DNA from: Cymbidium sinense
Taxonomy: Eukaryota > Streptophyta > Magnoliopsida > Asparagales > Orchidaceae
Length of the DNA stretch: 64,000 bases
Direction of reading: 5' to 3'
NCBI GenBank assembly: GCA_021442155.1
Contig: CM038221.1
Coordinates: forward strand, 146,187,601 to 146,251,600
Notes under the pieces: generated by a model
Seen by the model: the letters and a program-made list of their open reading frames with translations, nothing else
Databases searched by the model: none
Told to the model about the DNA's origin: nothing
Translations under genes and position numbers: made by a program
Part shown: positions 10,475 through 23,100 of the stretch, one piece after another
Numbering within the stretch: position 1 is the first letter of the stretch
Layout of the letters: every line of letters begins with the position of its first letter

Positions 10475-13400
10475 TTTAGGTGAACTTTCTTTTTAATTTG
10501 AGCTGTTAAGTTTGTAAAAGATTTATTTTTCCTAAAGAGCCTAATCCACATCCCGCCATACATAAAGCAAAGAATAAACTAGAAAAAAAGCATGCCACTT
10601 AATGCAAAAGATAAATAAATCATCAATCAATTTATAAAGCTAATTGTAAAAGAATAAAAGGTTGTCGGGCACCTCCACACAAACCCAAAATATTAAATGG
10701 TAGAAGCTCTACCCTTATACAACCTAGATTACAAATGAATTAAATTACAATTAAGGAATTCATTGTTATGGGGTCTTCAAGCTTTATTTTGTTCTTCTTC
10801 TCTTCTTTCTTCTTCTTTCTTCTTCTTCTTCTTCTTTCCTTCTTTTGATGGTTGAAAGGTAGATGCTAAGGTTTTCACATGGTGCATAAGATTGGATCTT
10901 ATGACCAATGCTCATCCTAATCCTCATAACAATCATTCCAAAATCTAATTACATATTTACATGAAAAGGAAAAGAATAAAAATCTAACTAAGACCTACAA
11001 AATAAAGGTTAGTTAAAACAAATCACACAAATTCCAAGCATATATATTGGACTTATCACCCCACACATGGGTGATTATGTCCATCTATCCTATTGGATTA
11101 TGCTTAGAGGTATAAAGCACCTACAAGCAAAAATATTTTTATTTTTATTTATGATAGCATCCTTTAAGCACAATCCCCATAAGATAATAATTAGACTAAG
11201 AGCATCCTACCATTCATTCTATGAGCATACACCTAACATCCTATAAAATAAAATATCAAACCATGCACCATAAAAGCTAAGTGGTGACTTAGGCCAATGT
11301 GTGCTTTGAAAGTTTGGTGGTATGGGGCTTTAGGTTCAAATTTTTTAAGTGTGACAACTTGTTCAACTTAGAGGAGGGTTTCATTTAAGTTGTTTAATTA
11401 TTTTGAGTTGATTTTATTTCATATTTTGATTAGGTTCAAGTGAATCCTACAATTAATTACTAAGTTATGAAGAGAGAAAACAAGAAGTGAACTTCTTTTT
11501 CCTTCCTTAACCTAAATAATTTTTAAAGTAGATTCACATTTTAGTTTTTTTAGGTGAATATTTTGATTAAATCTTTTAATTAATCCTAAGTTTAGATGAA
11601 CTCTAAACAAACCTATTCAAAAAGAAAGATATTTTAAGATTAAATAAAATGAATTAAATCCACATAACACACATTACTTCATTTCTTTCCCAACATGTAT
11701 AACATGCATATGAATGAGTCCTAAGCATATCTATACATACAAATGAGAACATTTAACACACTTTATGATGCATGCTAAGTAATCCATTTATGGAGATTTG
11801 GAAATTTAAGTATGCATGATTTTATTTAAGTAGAAAAGGTTTCTTTATCCAATTTTCACATACACACATGAAAGTAAGAAAGGCATAAGTGAGTATACAC
11901 CATTGTTAACTAAAGGTGTAAGGTACAAGACCTACTTCTACTTAAAGCCTCAACTCGGTTGTTTAGACTAATACCACTTTTTTAAATAGAAACATGTGTA
12001 TAAAAGAAATGAAATGGAAATGAAAGCAAAAAAGTTGTATTAATTAATTCATTTTGTTTTATGCAATTTATGTATGCAAGTATAGGTAACCCTTCTTAAG
12101 TGATAGCATAGGATGAATAGATATGGAATTAGGTAAGTGTTAGGTTCTTTTTCAAATGAACCATGCATCTTACCAACTCTATTCAAAACTATGCTAACAT
12201 AAAGAGAGGAAACCTATGCTACCTTTATATTCTTTCCACATGCAAGCTTATAATTAAAATATAAGTAGCATACTTTCAGATTTGATAATTGATTTATGTT
12301 TTGAAAATAATTTGAATTTAGTAGTGATAATAGCCACTCATATTTCTACTTTAGCCAACACATGCAAATTTGACATAAAGTAAATAATTTCATTTTAAAT
12401 TTGAATTTAAAAATATGAATGCAAACCACATGACATACAAATTTAACATGTTGGGAAAGACTCAAAGCAAAAGCATGTAAAAAATTCACTTTAATTAAAT
12501 CTAAAGACATTCTTATGGAATAAGAAAGTTTAAATAAATCAAAATGTATTCAATGTGATTTTTGTTTAGTTTTAAGTTTGATTTAATTTTGAAAGGTGAG
12601 ATGAGTTTGTTTTCTAACCCATTCCCACATGTGTTTGATATTTTGTTTAATTTTTAGATGATTAGATTCATTTTTATGTATTAATTAGGTTAAGGTATGA
12701 ATTAAGCAAATTAATTAACCTTACCTACACCACCTTAACATAATTAACCAAATAATTATGAGCCAATGAGATGACATAAAAAAACTCACAAGGATTTTAA
12801 TTTGTAATGAACCTAATAAGAAAAAGGCCTAATGCAATTTGGCTCATAATTAATGGTTAATTAAGCTAAGGGGTTTAGCTTAAGTAATTTCAAAACATCC
12901 CTTCACACATATGAATTGGGTTTTGATTTTCTTAATTGAACTTATGCTATTAAACACCTAAGCATCTACCCAAAGTAGATTAATTAAGTTCTGGAAGTTT
13001 TCAGAATTTTTAGAAATTAATTAAGGGGATAATTAATGAATTAACCCTTAATTAAGAGAAGATTAAGAAAAAAAGGGGGTTTAGGGAATAGCTTAGGGGA
13101 AATGCCCCAAAATTATTCCCTAAACCTCCTATCTATTGGATTTGACCTTAATCAATCTAATAAAAAAACACTAATCATACCTTAATTATCCTTATATAAG
13201 GAGGGTAATTAAGAAATATATGCAATTCCAATTAAGCCTTCAATAAATTCCAAGAAAATTAGGGGAGGCAGATGTCATCCCCTAAAACATACCCAAGAAG
13301 TTAGGGATTAATCATAGGCTTAATTAAGAGGTAATTACTAAAATAAAATTTCCAACAAAACCCAAAATTAGAGAAAAGCTTAATTGAAAATCCATTGAAA

Positions 13401-16400
13401 TTATTTTTAAAATATTCTAGGTTGAATTATCTTTCCATAGAAATTTATTTCATATTTGTTTGAATTTTATTGAGAGAGATATGATTTTTAGAAAATTAGA
13501 AGATTAATTAGAATTAATTAAGAATTCTAACTAATCCTCACTACGCATGACGTGGCTGGGTCGACGCTTTACATGTCACGCGGGTGAGCATCCCACTTAA
13601 ACATCCCATCGCGGCGATGCGATTCTACCGCTCGATCAAAGATCGACGCCGTGATCTCCAGCAGGGATAATTGAATTTCTAAACATGGGAATAATCTTGT
13701 TTGTCCATCCAAAATGTGCGGATGGATGGCGAGATCGTTCTTCCCTAGGCTCAATAGAGGTCGCCCCATGATCAGGGAAGATCCAGCTCGATTGATCTGG
13801 ATTGAAACAAAATTTACCAACACCATCTAAAGCCAATAACACATCCAATGGTGGAATTTGCATGAATTGAAAATTCCTTTCACAAAAGACCAACACCTCC
13901 TATGCTAGGTGGTCAAAAAATTTTATAGCTCGCTGGAGGTGATCACTGACGCTTAAGATCGATGAGGTAGCTTCGTCTAGTGGAGATGAAGCCCTGTTGA
14001 AATTCTTAGGCCTTGGGGTTGAGTGGAATGCTCTACCAACACTCTTAATGTCTCTTGGCTTTGATCCAATTGCTTCTCCTTGTGGGAACTCAAGTGGATG
14101 CTTGAGTGTGCTTGGATGAATCTGAGTGTGCAAGAGGAATTGAGTGGTTTTAGTGTGGAGAAAATTGGAAGTTCAAGTGAGCTCCCCTATTTTCTAATGG
14201 AGAAAAATTGAGAAATATTAAATTCAAATCCCTCTTAGAATGCTTAGGAAGGCTCTCTGATCTTTCCTAATACTCACTAGGGCTTGATCTAATTGAGGAA
14301 TGATGGTTTTGCATTGAATTTGGGGGAGTATATCTCCCTCTTGAAGGATGAACGACCAGCTTTTTGCCATTTTGATCCAATTGACCATAGGTTGTTTGAT
14401 CCATTTGAGTTGCACATGGTCTTGAGGCCTTGAGTGGATTGCCAACCTCTCATGTGCTTGAAATTGAGTGGAAGGAGGAATTGAAATGAGCATGACCTAT
14501 GGGGTCCTGTCCATTGGGCTCACCCAAACCTTGGGCACCACTCTTCATTAGGTCCCCTTGAGGTTTAGGAAGGTATCAAGTGGATATGAAGATGACCAAA
14601 TTACCCATGGATTAAGCCAAAATTTGTTCTATGGCCTAGGGGTAGAATGGTCATTATCATTTGATTTTTTTTAATTTGGATATGTTGGGCCAAGTTTCAT
14701 GAGATTTGGAATTCATTTGATAAGGTTTGGCTCATGTTGACCCATTTAGGTCAAAATGGGTCAACTTCGGTCAAATTAACCAATTGGTCAAATTGGGTCA
14801 AACCAAGGGTTGAGTTAAATTCATATGACCATTTGAAATGCTTTGGTATCTTTGGTTTGATTCAATTTGGGTTAGGTATGAATTTGGCTCATATGACTTC
14901 ATTTAGTTCAAATGGGTCAAGTTGACCTATTTGACCCATTTGACCTATTTAAGGTAGGTCAAGGTAGGTTTAGGTTTGTTAGTCATGGAGTGATTGGTAT
15001 CTTTGTTTCCAATCAATTTTAGTTATGTTCAAATTTTGGCTCAACATGACCCCTTTAGTGTTGGGTCTAAGGTCAATTAGTTGGTCTAGTTGGCCAATTG
15101 AGACTTTGGTCAAGTTTTACAAGTGATTTGGAATGAACTTGACCCATTGGTTTGGATCAATTTGGCTTAGATCAAGTTTTGACACATTTTGACCTTTTAG
15201 GTCAAGTTGGGTCAACTTGGGTCAAGTGGCCAATTGGGCTAGGTTAGGCTCAAATGTTGACTTGGTCAAGTTCAAACATATGTCATGAGTGAACTTAGAT
15301 CAATGGTTTCAATCAATTTGGCCTATGGTGGAATTTGGCTATGTGAAATTTCATTTTGTTGTTGACTTGGTCAACCCTTAGGTTTGACTTGGTTTGACCC
15401 AATTTGATTGATTGATCATCCCATGATGATTTGATCATGATAAGAGGCATAGATGAGTTTGGTTCAATCCAATTTTAGATTAGAATTGGCTCATAATCAC
15501 TTTAGGTCACTTTGGGTCAAGTGAGCCTAAGTGGGACAAATGGCTTGATAAATGCTTTATTTGAGCTTGATTGACCTTGTATATGGACTTATGATTGAAA
15601 TATAAATCTATTTGTAAGTGGTTTAAAGTCAAATGGGTTTTGATTCATTTGACAATTTCATATTCAAAGGGTGAACATGAAAGGAACTTGGCTTTGATTT
15701 TTGACTTGGGTTTTGATTGTGTGATTGAAGTTTGGATTTATATATGAATTAAAGATTGTAGAGTTGATTGAATCATGAAGGAAAATCAAGGGTTTGGCTT
15801 GATTTGAAATTGATTTGGCTAAGTTCAAGATTTTGACTTGAAAGGCTTAAGTTGATTTTGGATTTGAGTTTGATTTTGGAATTGGTTTGATTGTTTGAAT
15901 TTATATTTCATTTATATATGTGAATATAAATGAGAATATAAATGGATCATGAGAAATTTCAAGGATTTGAAGTGGTTTAATCATGATTTAAGTTCATTAA
16001 GAAGGATTTGGGACTTTGGAAAATTTTGGAGTTTGGAGTTTGAATTTTGAATTTGGTTTGATTGATTTATTTATATTTCATTTATATATGTGAATATAAA
16101 TGAGAATATAAATGAGTTATGAGAAAATCCCATGAATTTGAGTTGATTTGATCATGATTTAGGCTAAGTCCATTAATGGAAAATTAAGGACTTAAGAAAA
16201 TTTTAGATTTGGAATTTAATTTGAGATTTGATTTGATTGATATATATTTCATTTATATATGTGAATATAAATGAGATATAAATGAATTTTGAGAAAATCC
16301 ATGAGTTTGAATTGGTTTGATCATGGTTTAGGCTAAGTCCATTAAGAGGAACTTAGGAAAAATTTGGAATTTGGAGTTTGAAAAAATAATTTGATTGGTT

Positions 16401-16475
16401 TGAATTTATATTTCATTTATATATTTGAATATAAATGAGATTATAAATTAATATTGAGAAAGTCTCCAATGAGCT
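10475..16475 (-). mobile_element. Minus-strand LTR-A piece, truncated at both ends
   Basis: Colinear in reverse with A1 (32429-40297) and A2 (45847-53324). Shared landmarks are the TTC microsatellite (about 10796-10845), the 'GGACTTATCACCCCACACATGGGTGA' zone near 11050, a GC-rich core with CTCGATCAAAGATCGACG (13631-13648), the GGGGGAG inverted repeat (14322-14338), the TTGAC-rich zone (14720-15540) and four ~170 bp subrepeats (15896-16475). It lacks roughly the first 0.4 kb and the last 1.4 kb of the LTR. Open frames here (for example 13569-13826, 14224-14493) have no recognisable protein features. Confidence 0.8.
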
Positions 16476-17020
16476 CTTATTTGTAATTTTTTGTTAAGTA
16501 TTTTATTTTATTTTTATGAATTTTTAAAGTTTCAGGCAATTTAAATAATTTTTGAAATCAGAAAAAGGCAATTTTTGAGTGAAATTAACTCATGGATGGT
16601 TTTAGTGGCGTGATGATCAAAGCCTTGAGTGGAGAAAAGCCTTAGTGAACCTAAACGCACCTTCCTTTGAATGATGTATTCTTTAAGCTAGCTTCTCGGA
16701 ATGTCCATTTTGATGTTTTAGCTCAAGAGAAGTGGGAAGTGAAAGTTGTTTGGGGGTTCCAAGAGACTCTCTAATGCCAAAATCAGATCCCTTTACTATC
16801 TCTATTCAACCTCTTTTAATGGTGGCCAAATTTTGAATAAATGTTATGGGGAGGTGGTTATGATGGATGATGGCTTGATTGTGGACTTTGGATTTAGCTC
16901 CAAAGTCTTTGTGCCATATGAGCCCATGAATGCAAGTGGAGAATTAAATGAGGTTAAGTGGAATTATGAGAGAATCCATGACCAATTGGATTTTGAGGCT
17001 GATCCCAAATGGGTTTGTTG
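16476..17020. other. Unassigned segment between two LTR-A pieces
   Basis: The LTR-A match stops at about 16475 in the subrepeat zone and resumes at about 17020 in the TTGAC-rich zone of the next piece. The intervening ~545 bases match no other part of the window that I could see. They are less AT-rich and less repetitive than the flanks and contain the coding-like stretch described next. Confidence 0.6.
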
Positions 17021-17021
17021 A
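16590..17021 (+). pseudogene. Unrecognised coding-like remnant, frameshifted
   Basis: One frame from about 16650 reads LNDVFFKLASRNVHFDVL, AQEKWEVKVVWGF and stops at 16772. The overlapping frame from 16746 continues open for 91 codons: GGSKRLSNAKIRSLYYLYST, then GEVVMMDDGLIVDFGFSS and VPYEPMNASGELNEVKW, up to the stop at 17019-17021. The composition is protein-like, with mixed hydrophobic and acidic residues and no homopolymers. I do not recognise the family. It could be a captured host gene fragment or a piece of a retrotransposon leader ORF: a D-G-x-I-x-x-F-G pattern also occurs in the E2 leader ORF at about 25360. A start codon is not evident, so it is a fragment. Confidence 0.35.
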
Positions 17022-18532
17022 CATCCCAATGGGTCAATTTGAAATTTGGCTCAATTTGTCATCATATTTGGATCATGTCTTTGACCAATTGGTCAAATAA
17101 ACCAAGGTTAGATGTTCAAATGATAATTTGAAGAGTTTTGGTATGATTAATGATTTAATTGGCTTAGAATTGATATTGGCTCATTTGGAATCAAATGGGT
17201 AAATGAAGACCAATCAAACCAAATTAGCTTAGATATGGGTTGATTCATGTTTAATTAACTAATTGAATATGAATGTGGTTTTTGTTCAATCAAGATTTAA
17301 TTTGAATTTTTGGCTAATTTGAGAAATAAATTTGCTTTTAATCAATTCAATGTAAATGGCTCAATATGGATTTGGTCAAGTTCAATAAATTTAGAATGAA
17401 CTTGAGCCATTGGTTGAATTAATTTAGATCATGATTTGACCCAATTTGATCTTTTTTCCATTGGTTCAACTTGGATGTCCAATTGGGATTATTTTTCAAT
17501 TATGGTCAAGTTATTTAAATATTGATTTTGGGTTGATCCAAATCATCTTCAATTTAATGTGGATGAGTTTAGGCTAGTTTTGGTTCACACATGATGAAGT
17601 TTTACTTGGTTTGACCAAAGATTGTAAATTAATTAAGATCATCATGGTGGAAGGTTTTGGTGAGCTTAGTTCAATCAATTTATGATTGGAAGTTAAATGG
17701 GTCATTTAGGTCAAAATCAAGTTGGTCAATTGGTTTTAATTGATTTAAGTTTAGTGGGACTTATATGTGAGTTTAGAATTGAAATATAAATCAACAATCA
17801 AGAGTAAAATGGTTTTGCTAAAGAAGTCAAAAGAAATTATTTTGCCTTTTGACTTAATTTCAATTTTGATGATTGTAGATTTCATTTATATTTGGATGTA
17901 TGATTGAAGGAATGATTGATAAAGAGAAAATCCTTTAGTGATGATTTGGATGAAATTCTAAGTCCAAAGATTTAGCTCAAAGTGCTTTAGGTTTAGATTT
18001 AATTTTGGATATAGTTTATTGAATTTAGATTTCATTTATATATGTGAATATAATTGAAGAAACAATTAATTTGTAATAAAATGATTTTTTAAGATTTTTG
18101 GTTCTTATAAATAGGCAAAAGGGATTTTATTTTGATTTAGTTTGATTTAGTTGATCATTGATATGTATTTCATTTATATTTGAATATAAATGAAAGAATA
18201 ATTGATTTATAAAGAAATAAATTGAATTCTATTTGATTTAAAGGGTTTTAAGCTATAAATAAAGATTCATACTTGGGAAAGATTTGAATTTGATTTGGTT
18301 TCTCCACTTCAAATTTGGGATATCAATTTGAATTTGAATGGTTTGGTTCAAGATTTGAATTTTGATTGAAATGCTAGATTGGATTTAGCAGAATGATTTA
18401 AGCTCTAAGGATATTTAAACCACATTAACCCTTCAAGTCTAAGTTTCACATAATCACTAAGTGTCTTAAAGAGCTCTTAGTAAAGGAGTCAAGAAGAGGA
18501 GGTTGAGAGCTCACTCCAAAGTGAGGTCAATA
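17021..18532 (-). mobile_element. Start of the E3 3' LTR (divergent LTR-A, minus strand)
   Basis: Read leftwards from 18532 it begins TATTGACCTCACTTTGGAGT, then GAGCTCTCAACCTCCTC, an LTR-A start. It runs about 1.5 kb through the AAATTCAAA-like zone into the TTGAC-rich zone (17020-17760). It is more diverged and more deleted than A1 or A2. Its position directly after the E3 3' UTR remnant makes it the 3' LTR of E3. The rest of this LTR is missing or displaced. Confidence 0.65.
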
Positions 18533-20174
18533 AAAGATCCTAGGTGTGTAACTGACAAGGCACACAATTGACCAAAATGATCAACATCAAGATTACAAAC
18601 ACTAAAATGATCATACCTGCCTGAGGTAGATAGAATCAAGATCTATATGATAACTTTTATGCCAATGGCAGAAAAGAATGTTGATTGAGTACATGAACCT
18701 TCCACAAAGGGTTCACATTACTACAGGATAAGAATTTGAGTTTTATTGTGATTATGATTTTTTGTATATGCTAGGATAAGAATATATAATTTGATGGGGA
18801 TCAAATTGATTTTAATTTGTTTTTATTTTAATTGATGTAGGCACATTTGGGATATGTGCTCTAACCTCTATTAAAATAAGAACCTTCCACTAGAGGAAAT
18901 TAGCTATTCGTTAGTGGAGGGTTTGATTAGATTTCTTTATTTGATTAAAGAAGGAGGTTGGTTTAATTTGTTATGGCTCTAGGGAGAAGAGTTCTAGATT
19001 AGAATATCTGTGGGATGTACATAAGATTTGTTTGATTTGAAAGCTTCTTTGGCTAATTTGTCTGTAGAGAAATTTAGTCCAATATGTTTAATTTATTTTA
19101 TTTGAGAGGTTGGTTTTGAATTTAACTTATTATGGACCCTATTGGTGTGTGATGGACCACACCAAATCTCTAATTGCTGATTTAATTCCAAAGGGGTATC
19201 TCGCCATAGGACCATCTAACTTAAAGGGTTGCCTTTCCAAATCTTAAAGAAAGCATAGTAGACTTACATCTTCAAAAGTAGGACCCATTGGGGTGAAAGG
19301 ATCTATAATTATCTAAGGTGACTACTAAGTGAGCACTGTTGGGGATCTTACCTCAACTCAATAGTAGTCCTGATGATTAATTTGATTTTAATTTCATTTG
19401 ATTTAATGTAATTTGATTTAATTGAATTGGTGTGTTATGTTATGGACTCATGATGGAAGAGAAGGATATGAATAAGCCTTAAATTTACAAATCAAAGGTA
19501 GTCAAATCCACAAGATAGACTATTCAAATTACCTTTTTGGTGCAATAAGCATTAAGAAGAAAGTAGCACTTACATCTTCCAAAGTAGGATTAACCATTGG
19601 GGTGATTTGTCATGCAACAAATCAATCCGAAGTGACTATTTGAATGCCATGGACTATATCACTCAAGAATAGTCAAAATTAATTTAGTTTTAGTGACATC
19701 TGTATGGATCTACAAGAAGGTGCTAAAATTATAAACCCTTTTAGATTTCCAACCAAATGGATAGTCTACCAAGAGGCGAGCTAACAACCCAAAGGGTGCC
19801 TTTAGTTTGCAATGGTCAAATTACTAAATTTGTGACTTACAACTTTTGGATAAGGAACCAATGGGGTGAGCTATACAATAAATCAACCCAATCTTGCGTC
19901 AATTTAAATTTGGGAGAGAATGCAATATTATATCTCCCAAAGTAAGGACAGGTGACCTATTGGTGGCACAACAGTCAAACCCAAAGAACAAAAGAAAGAG
20001 TGCTTGTGAAATTATCTCAACTCAAGTAGTGAATTTCTATAGAGTTTCAACTCTATAAAGATGTGATGCTTGTTTGAAAGGCATGGGGTTTTTCCTAATC
20101 CATAAGCAAAAATATATTTTTTGTTTATATATTTGTGTGGACCCTATTGGTGTGCTAGAGACCACACTGAGAAG
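18533..20174 (-). repeat. E3 3' UTR, distal part, with ~265-310 bp imperfect repeats
   Basis: Noncoding. On the plus strand a block containing 'GTAGACTTACATCTTC..AGTAGGA.CCATTGGGGTGA' recurs near 19260-19300, 19565-19605 and 19800-19870. The same block occurs on the other side of E2 near 55600-55645 and 55990-56045. A second block, ACCCTATTGGTGTG, occurs at 19137 and 20149. The two sides are therefore one interrupted repeat region, placed after the E3 integrase end (56306) and before its 3' LTR (18532). The open frame 19757-19945 is within the repeat and not a gene. Confidence 0.7.
20170..20174. repeat. Left target-site duplication of E2 (AGAAG)
   Basis: These are the five bases before the E2 5' LTR start (TGTTGAGCTC at 20175). 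The right copy after the E2 3' LTR is AGGAG (55359-55363), four of five identical, as expected for an old 5-bp Ty3/gypsy duplication. Confidence 0.7.
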
Positions 20175-23100
20175 TGTTGAGCTCATTTTTGTAACAGGTC
20201 ATTTTAGTAATGGGAAGAGCTCAAGTTCAAATAGAGATTTCCTAATTCAATATTCAAGTCATTATGCTTACTCACTTAGGAAATGTATTTTGAGCTAAAT
20301 TCAATCTACTTGGTTTGATGTAAAATCAAGTCAAATATCCAACATAAATTAAAACAAGTAAATCAATAAAAATATAATGGAAATTCAAAGTCAAACCTAA
20401 ACTCAACTCTAGTCAACCTAGGATTGACTTAAGTGGGCCCACTTGGTCAAAAAGTCAACCCATTAAAATTTGACTAAATTTAATCATTAAAACTATTTCA
20501 AATTCTCAAATGAATATATGTGATCACAATGACAAAGAAATTTGAGTCCATTAAGGCTAGGATTAGGTAACTTAAATCCCTTAAATCAAAATGACCTAAA
20601 TAGTCTACATTGAACTCAAACCCAAGGAAAATTCAAATCACTTTCAACCAATGCATATGGGATAAAGATTAATCCTCTTAAGCCTTGATAATGAGGGAAT
20701 TAAGTGCTAATTAATCTCCCTAATTAAGCTATGGAACAAGTGAAAAACTAAAAATGAATTCACCAAGAGAAGGTAAAACATTTTCCCTTCCCTATCTCCC
20801 CACCCTTTAGCCTATACACTTATAATAGAGAAGGATCCAAAGAGCATCCAGTTCCATCCCTTTCCAACCAAAACAAGAAGAGTTACACATAACCCACGTC
20901 CAAACATGAAAATCATACATAGACACAACCTCAAGCTCAATTGAGGATCCCATTACCTTCACCAGTGAAAACCGAAACCAAACCACCCTTCCCCCACTTC
21001 CCAAGACACCAGAAAGTGGGAGAAGTACCAAAGTCAACTTGTAGGAAGCTTAGCTTGGTCTAGGGATCAAGTTACCAGGAATAGATCCAATTCCTTTGGC
21101 ATAAGACCTTCTCTTGAAGTATTGGAGCTAATCAATCATCCGCCAAGATCCAAGAAAGAGGTGCTATTAACAACTTCATTTTCTTTTAATGGATTTCAGC
21201 TTTGGTCATTTTCACATAAAGCTTGATCTATAGTAAGATCAAGTCGTATGGATTGAAAGAAGAGCTTTCAACGATCATGTAGCAATTTAAATCGTGTGAT
21301 TTTGTTGGCTATACTAAAAGATATTAGCAAAACACCATGGACGGTTCTCGGCTCCCGCAGAGGTTGGGGGAGACGAAATCATGACCGCCCTTTTAAAAGA
21401 AATGAAGCGTGATCTAGGCACCGCTAATTAAAGTGCTTAATCAGAGTAACCTAGACCATTCGATTTTTGATCAGACGGCCCACAGGAGATCCCACGTTTT
21501 GGCCTTGGGTGATGCGGATGCCACGTGGCTTGGCATGGACCAACCCCCGCACACCACTGGGTGACGCCACGCAAAGCATGTAATGAGCTTATGCTTGGAC
21601 CCCTCACTTAAAAACCATTAGTTAACGGCTTTAAATAATTAAAAATTACAAAAAAATTCTAAAAATCATAGAAAATCAAAGGAAATTAAAATTTCATATG
21701 CTTAACCCTTAAATTAATTAAATTAATTAATATTTAATGAAATAATTAGAGAATTTTAATCAAACAACCTTAAAATAACATAATCAACTTCAATAAATAT
21801 TAAAATATCACTAAAACTCAATTAAACCCAATAATCCCTAAATTGACCTAATTAAATAATTAAATAAATTAAATAATTCAATTAAATAACCTGAACTTAA
21901 TTAAAGCATAGCAAATCAGCCAGTTAATAAAAAATTAAGAATAAACCCTCATTGGAAAGGTATTTCATTGAAGAATTTATGAAGAATAAAACCCTTAACT
22001 GAACTCAACAAATTGGGCTTAATTTAGGTTTTAATGAAATAATTAAAATCTTAATTACTCGTTAATTACAAATCTAATCAAGATGAAACTTTGAACACTT
22101 AAAATTGGCATGTAGCCCCACTTGCCGGAAAACTTTCAATCCCAATTGATCTATGGATTAGGAGTTGTTAAATTTCTAAATCCTTAAGTTAATGTTAATC
22201 AAATATTAAGTTAAGAAAAATAATTAATCCATTAAATTAAATGGTAATCTAAATCAATCTTAATCAAACATCAAAAAACTATTAAGGAACTTCTCTAAAT
22301 TTTCTAAGTCAATCAAAGTAATATAAATCAATCCTAGGATAATGAAATAAAACCTTAGGTTATTAAAACTATTAATTAACCTAAACATTAAACTTTGAAT
22401 CAATGAAATTTAATGAAACCACTCATCTCTAATGAATTTAAGAATGAATGTAAAATAATTAAATGAGATCAAATAATTAACCTAAGTACTTTATAATAAT
22501 TCATGAACAAACCTAAGGTACTAATTCATATTAATGAACTTAAACCTTTAGCTTACAAATCCATAACTAAACAACTTAAGTTAAATTGAATGAAATCAAA
22601 CTTTAATCTAAACTCTTTAAATTAACTTGAACTAAATCAAATGAAACCAACATAGCTTAATTCAAAATGAAACAAGTCAAATAAATTAAATCAAACAAAG
22701 TAATTCAAACAAATGAAAGAAACATAAAACCAATACAAACATAAATACCATCAAAAGGATTAATTAAGATACTTAAGGATCTTAGTTAGAATTTTCATTA
22801 GGATTTAGGATGTGGAATAAAGTGAGTTTCACCTAAAAATGAAATCCATTCTATTTCTCATTCTTGAAAACTTAAATATTACTTTAACCAAATAAAATAA
22901 ACATAAAAATGGAAATAAAACCACTAAATCATTTGAATTGAAACCAAGCAATGGTAAAAATTAAACTAATTCAAACTTCAAATTTAAACTTGAACTTAAA
23001 GGAGCCTAGCAAAGCCTTGCCATACAAACCCCTCTTTTACACACACTAGATCATTTAGGTCACGAACTCTAGAACTAGGTTAGATCATTCTGTGATTTTT

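Noticed and set aside
13569..14493. Overlapping minus-strand open frames of 77-89 codons as genes
   Set aside because: They lie in the GC-richer core and U3 of an LTR-A piece, change frame between LTR copies and show no protein features.
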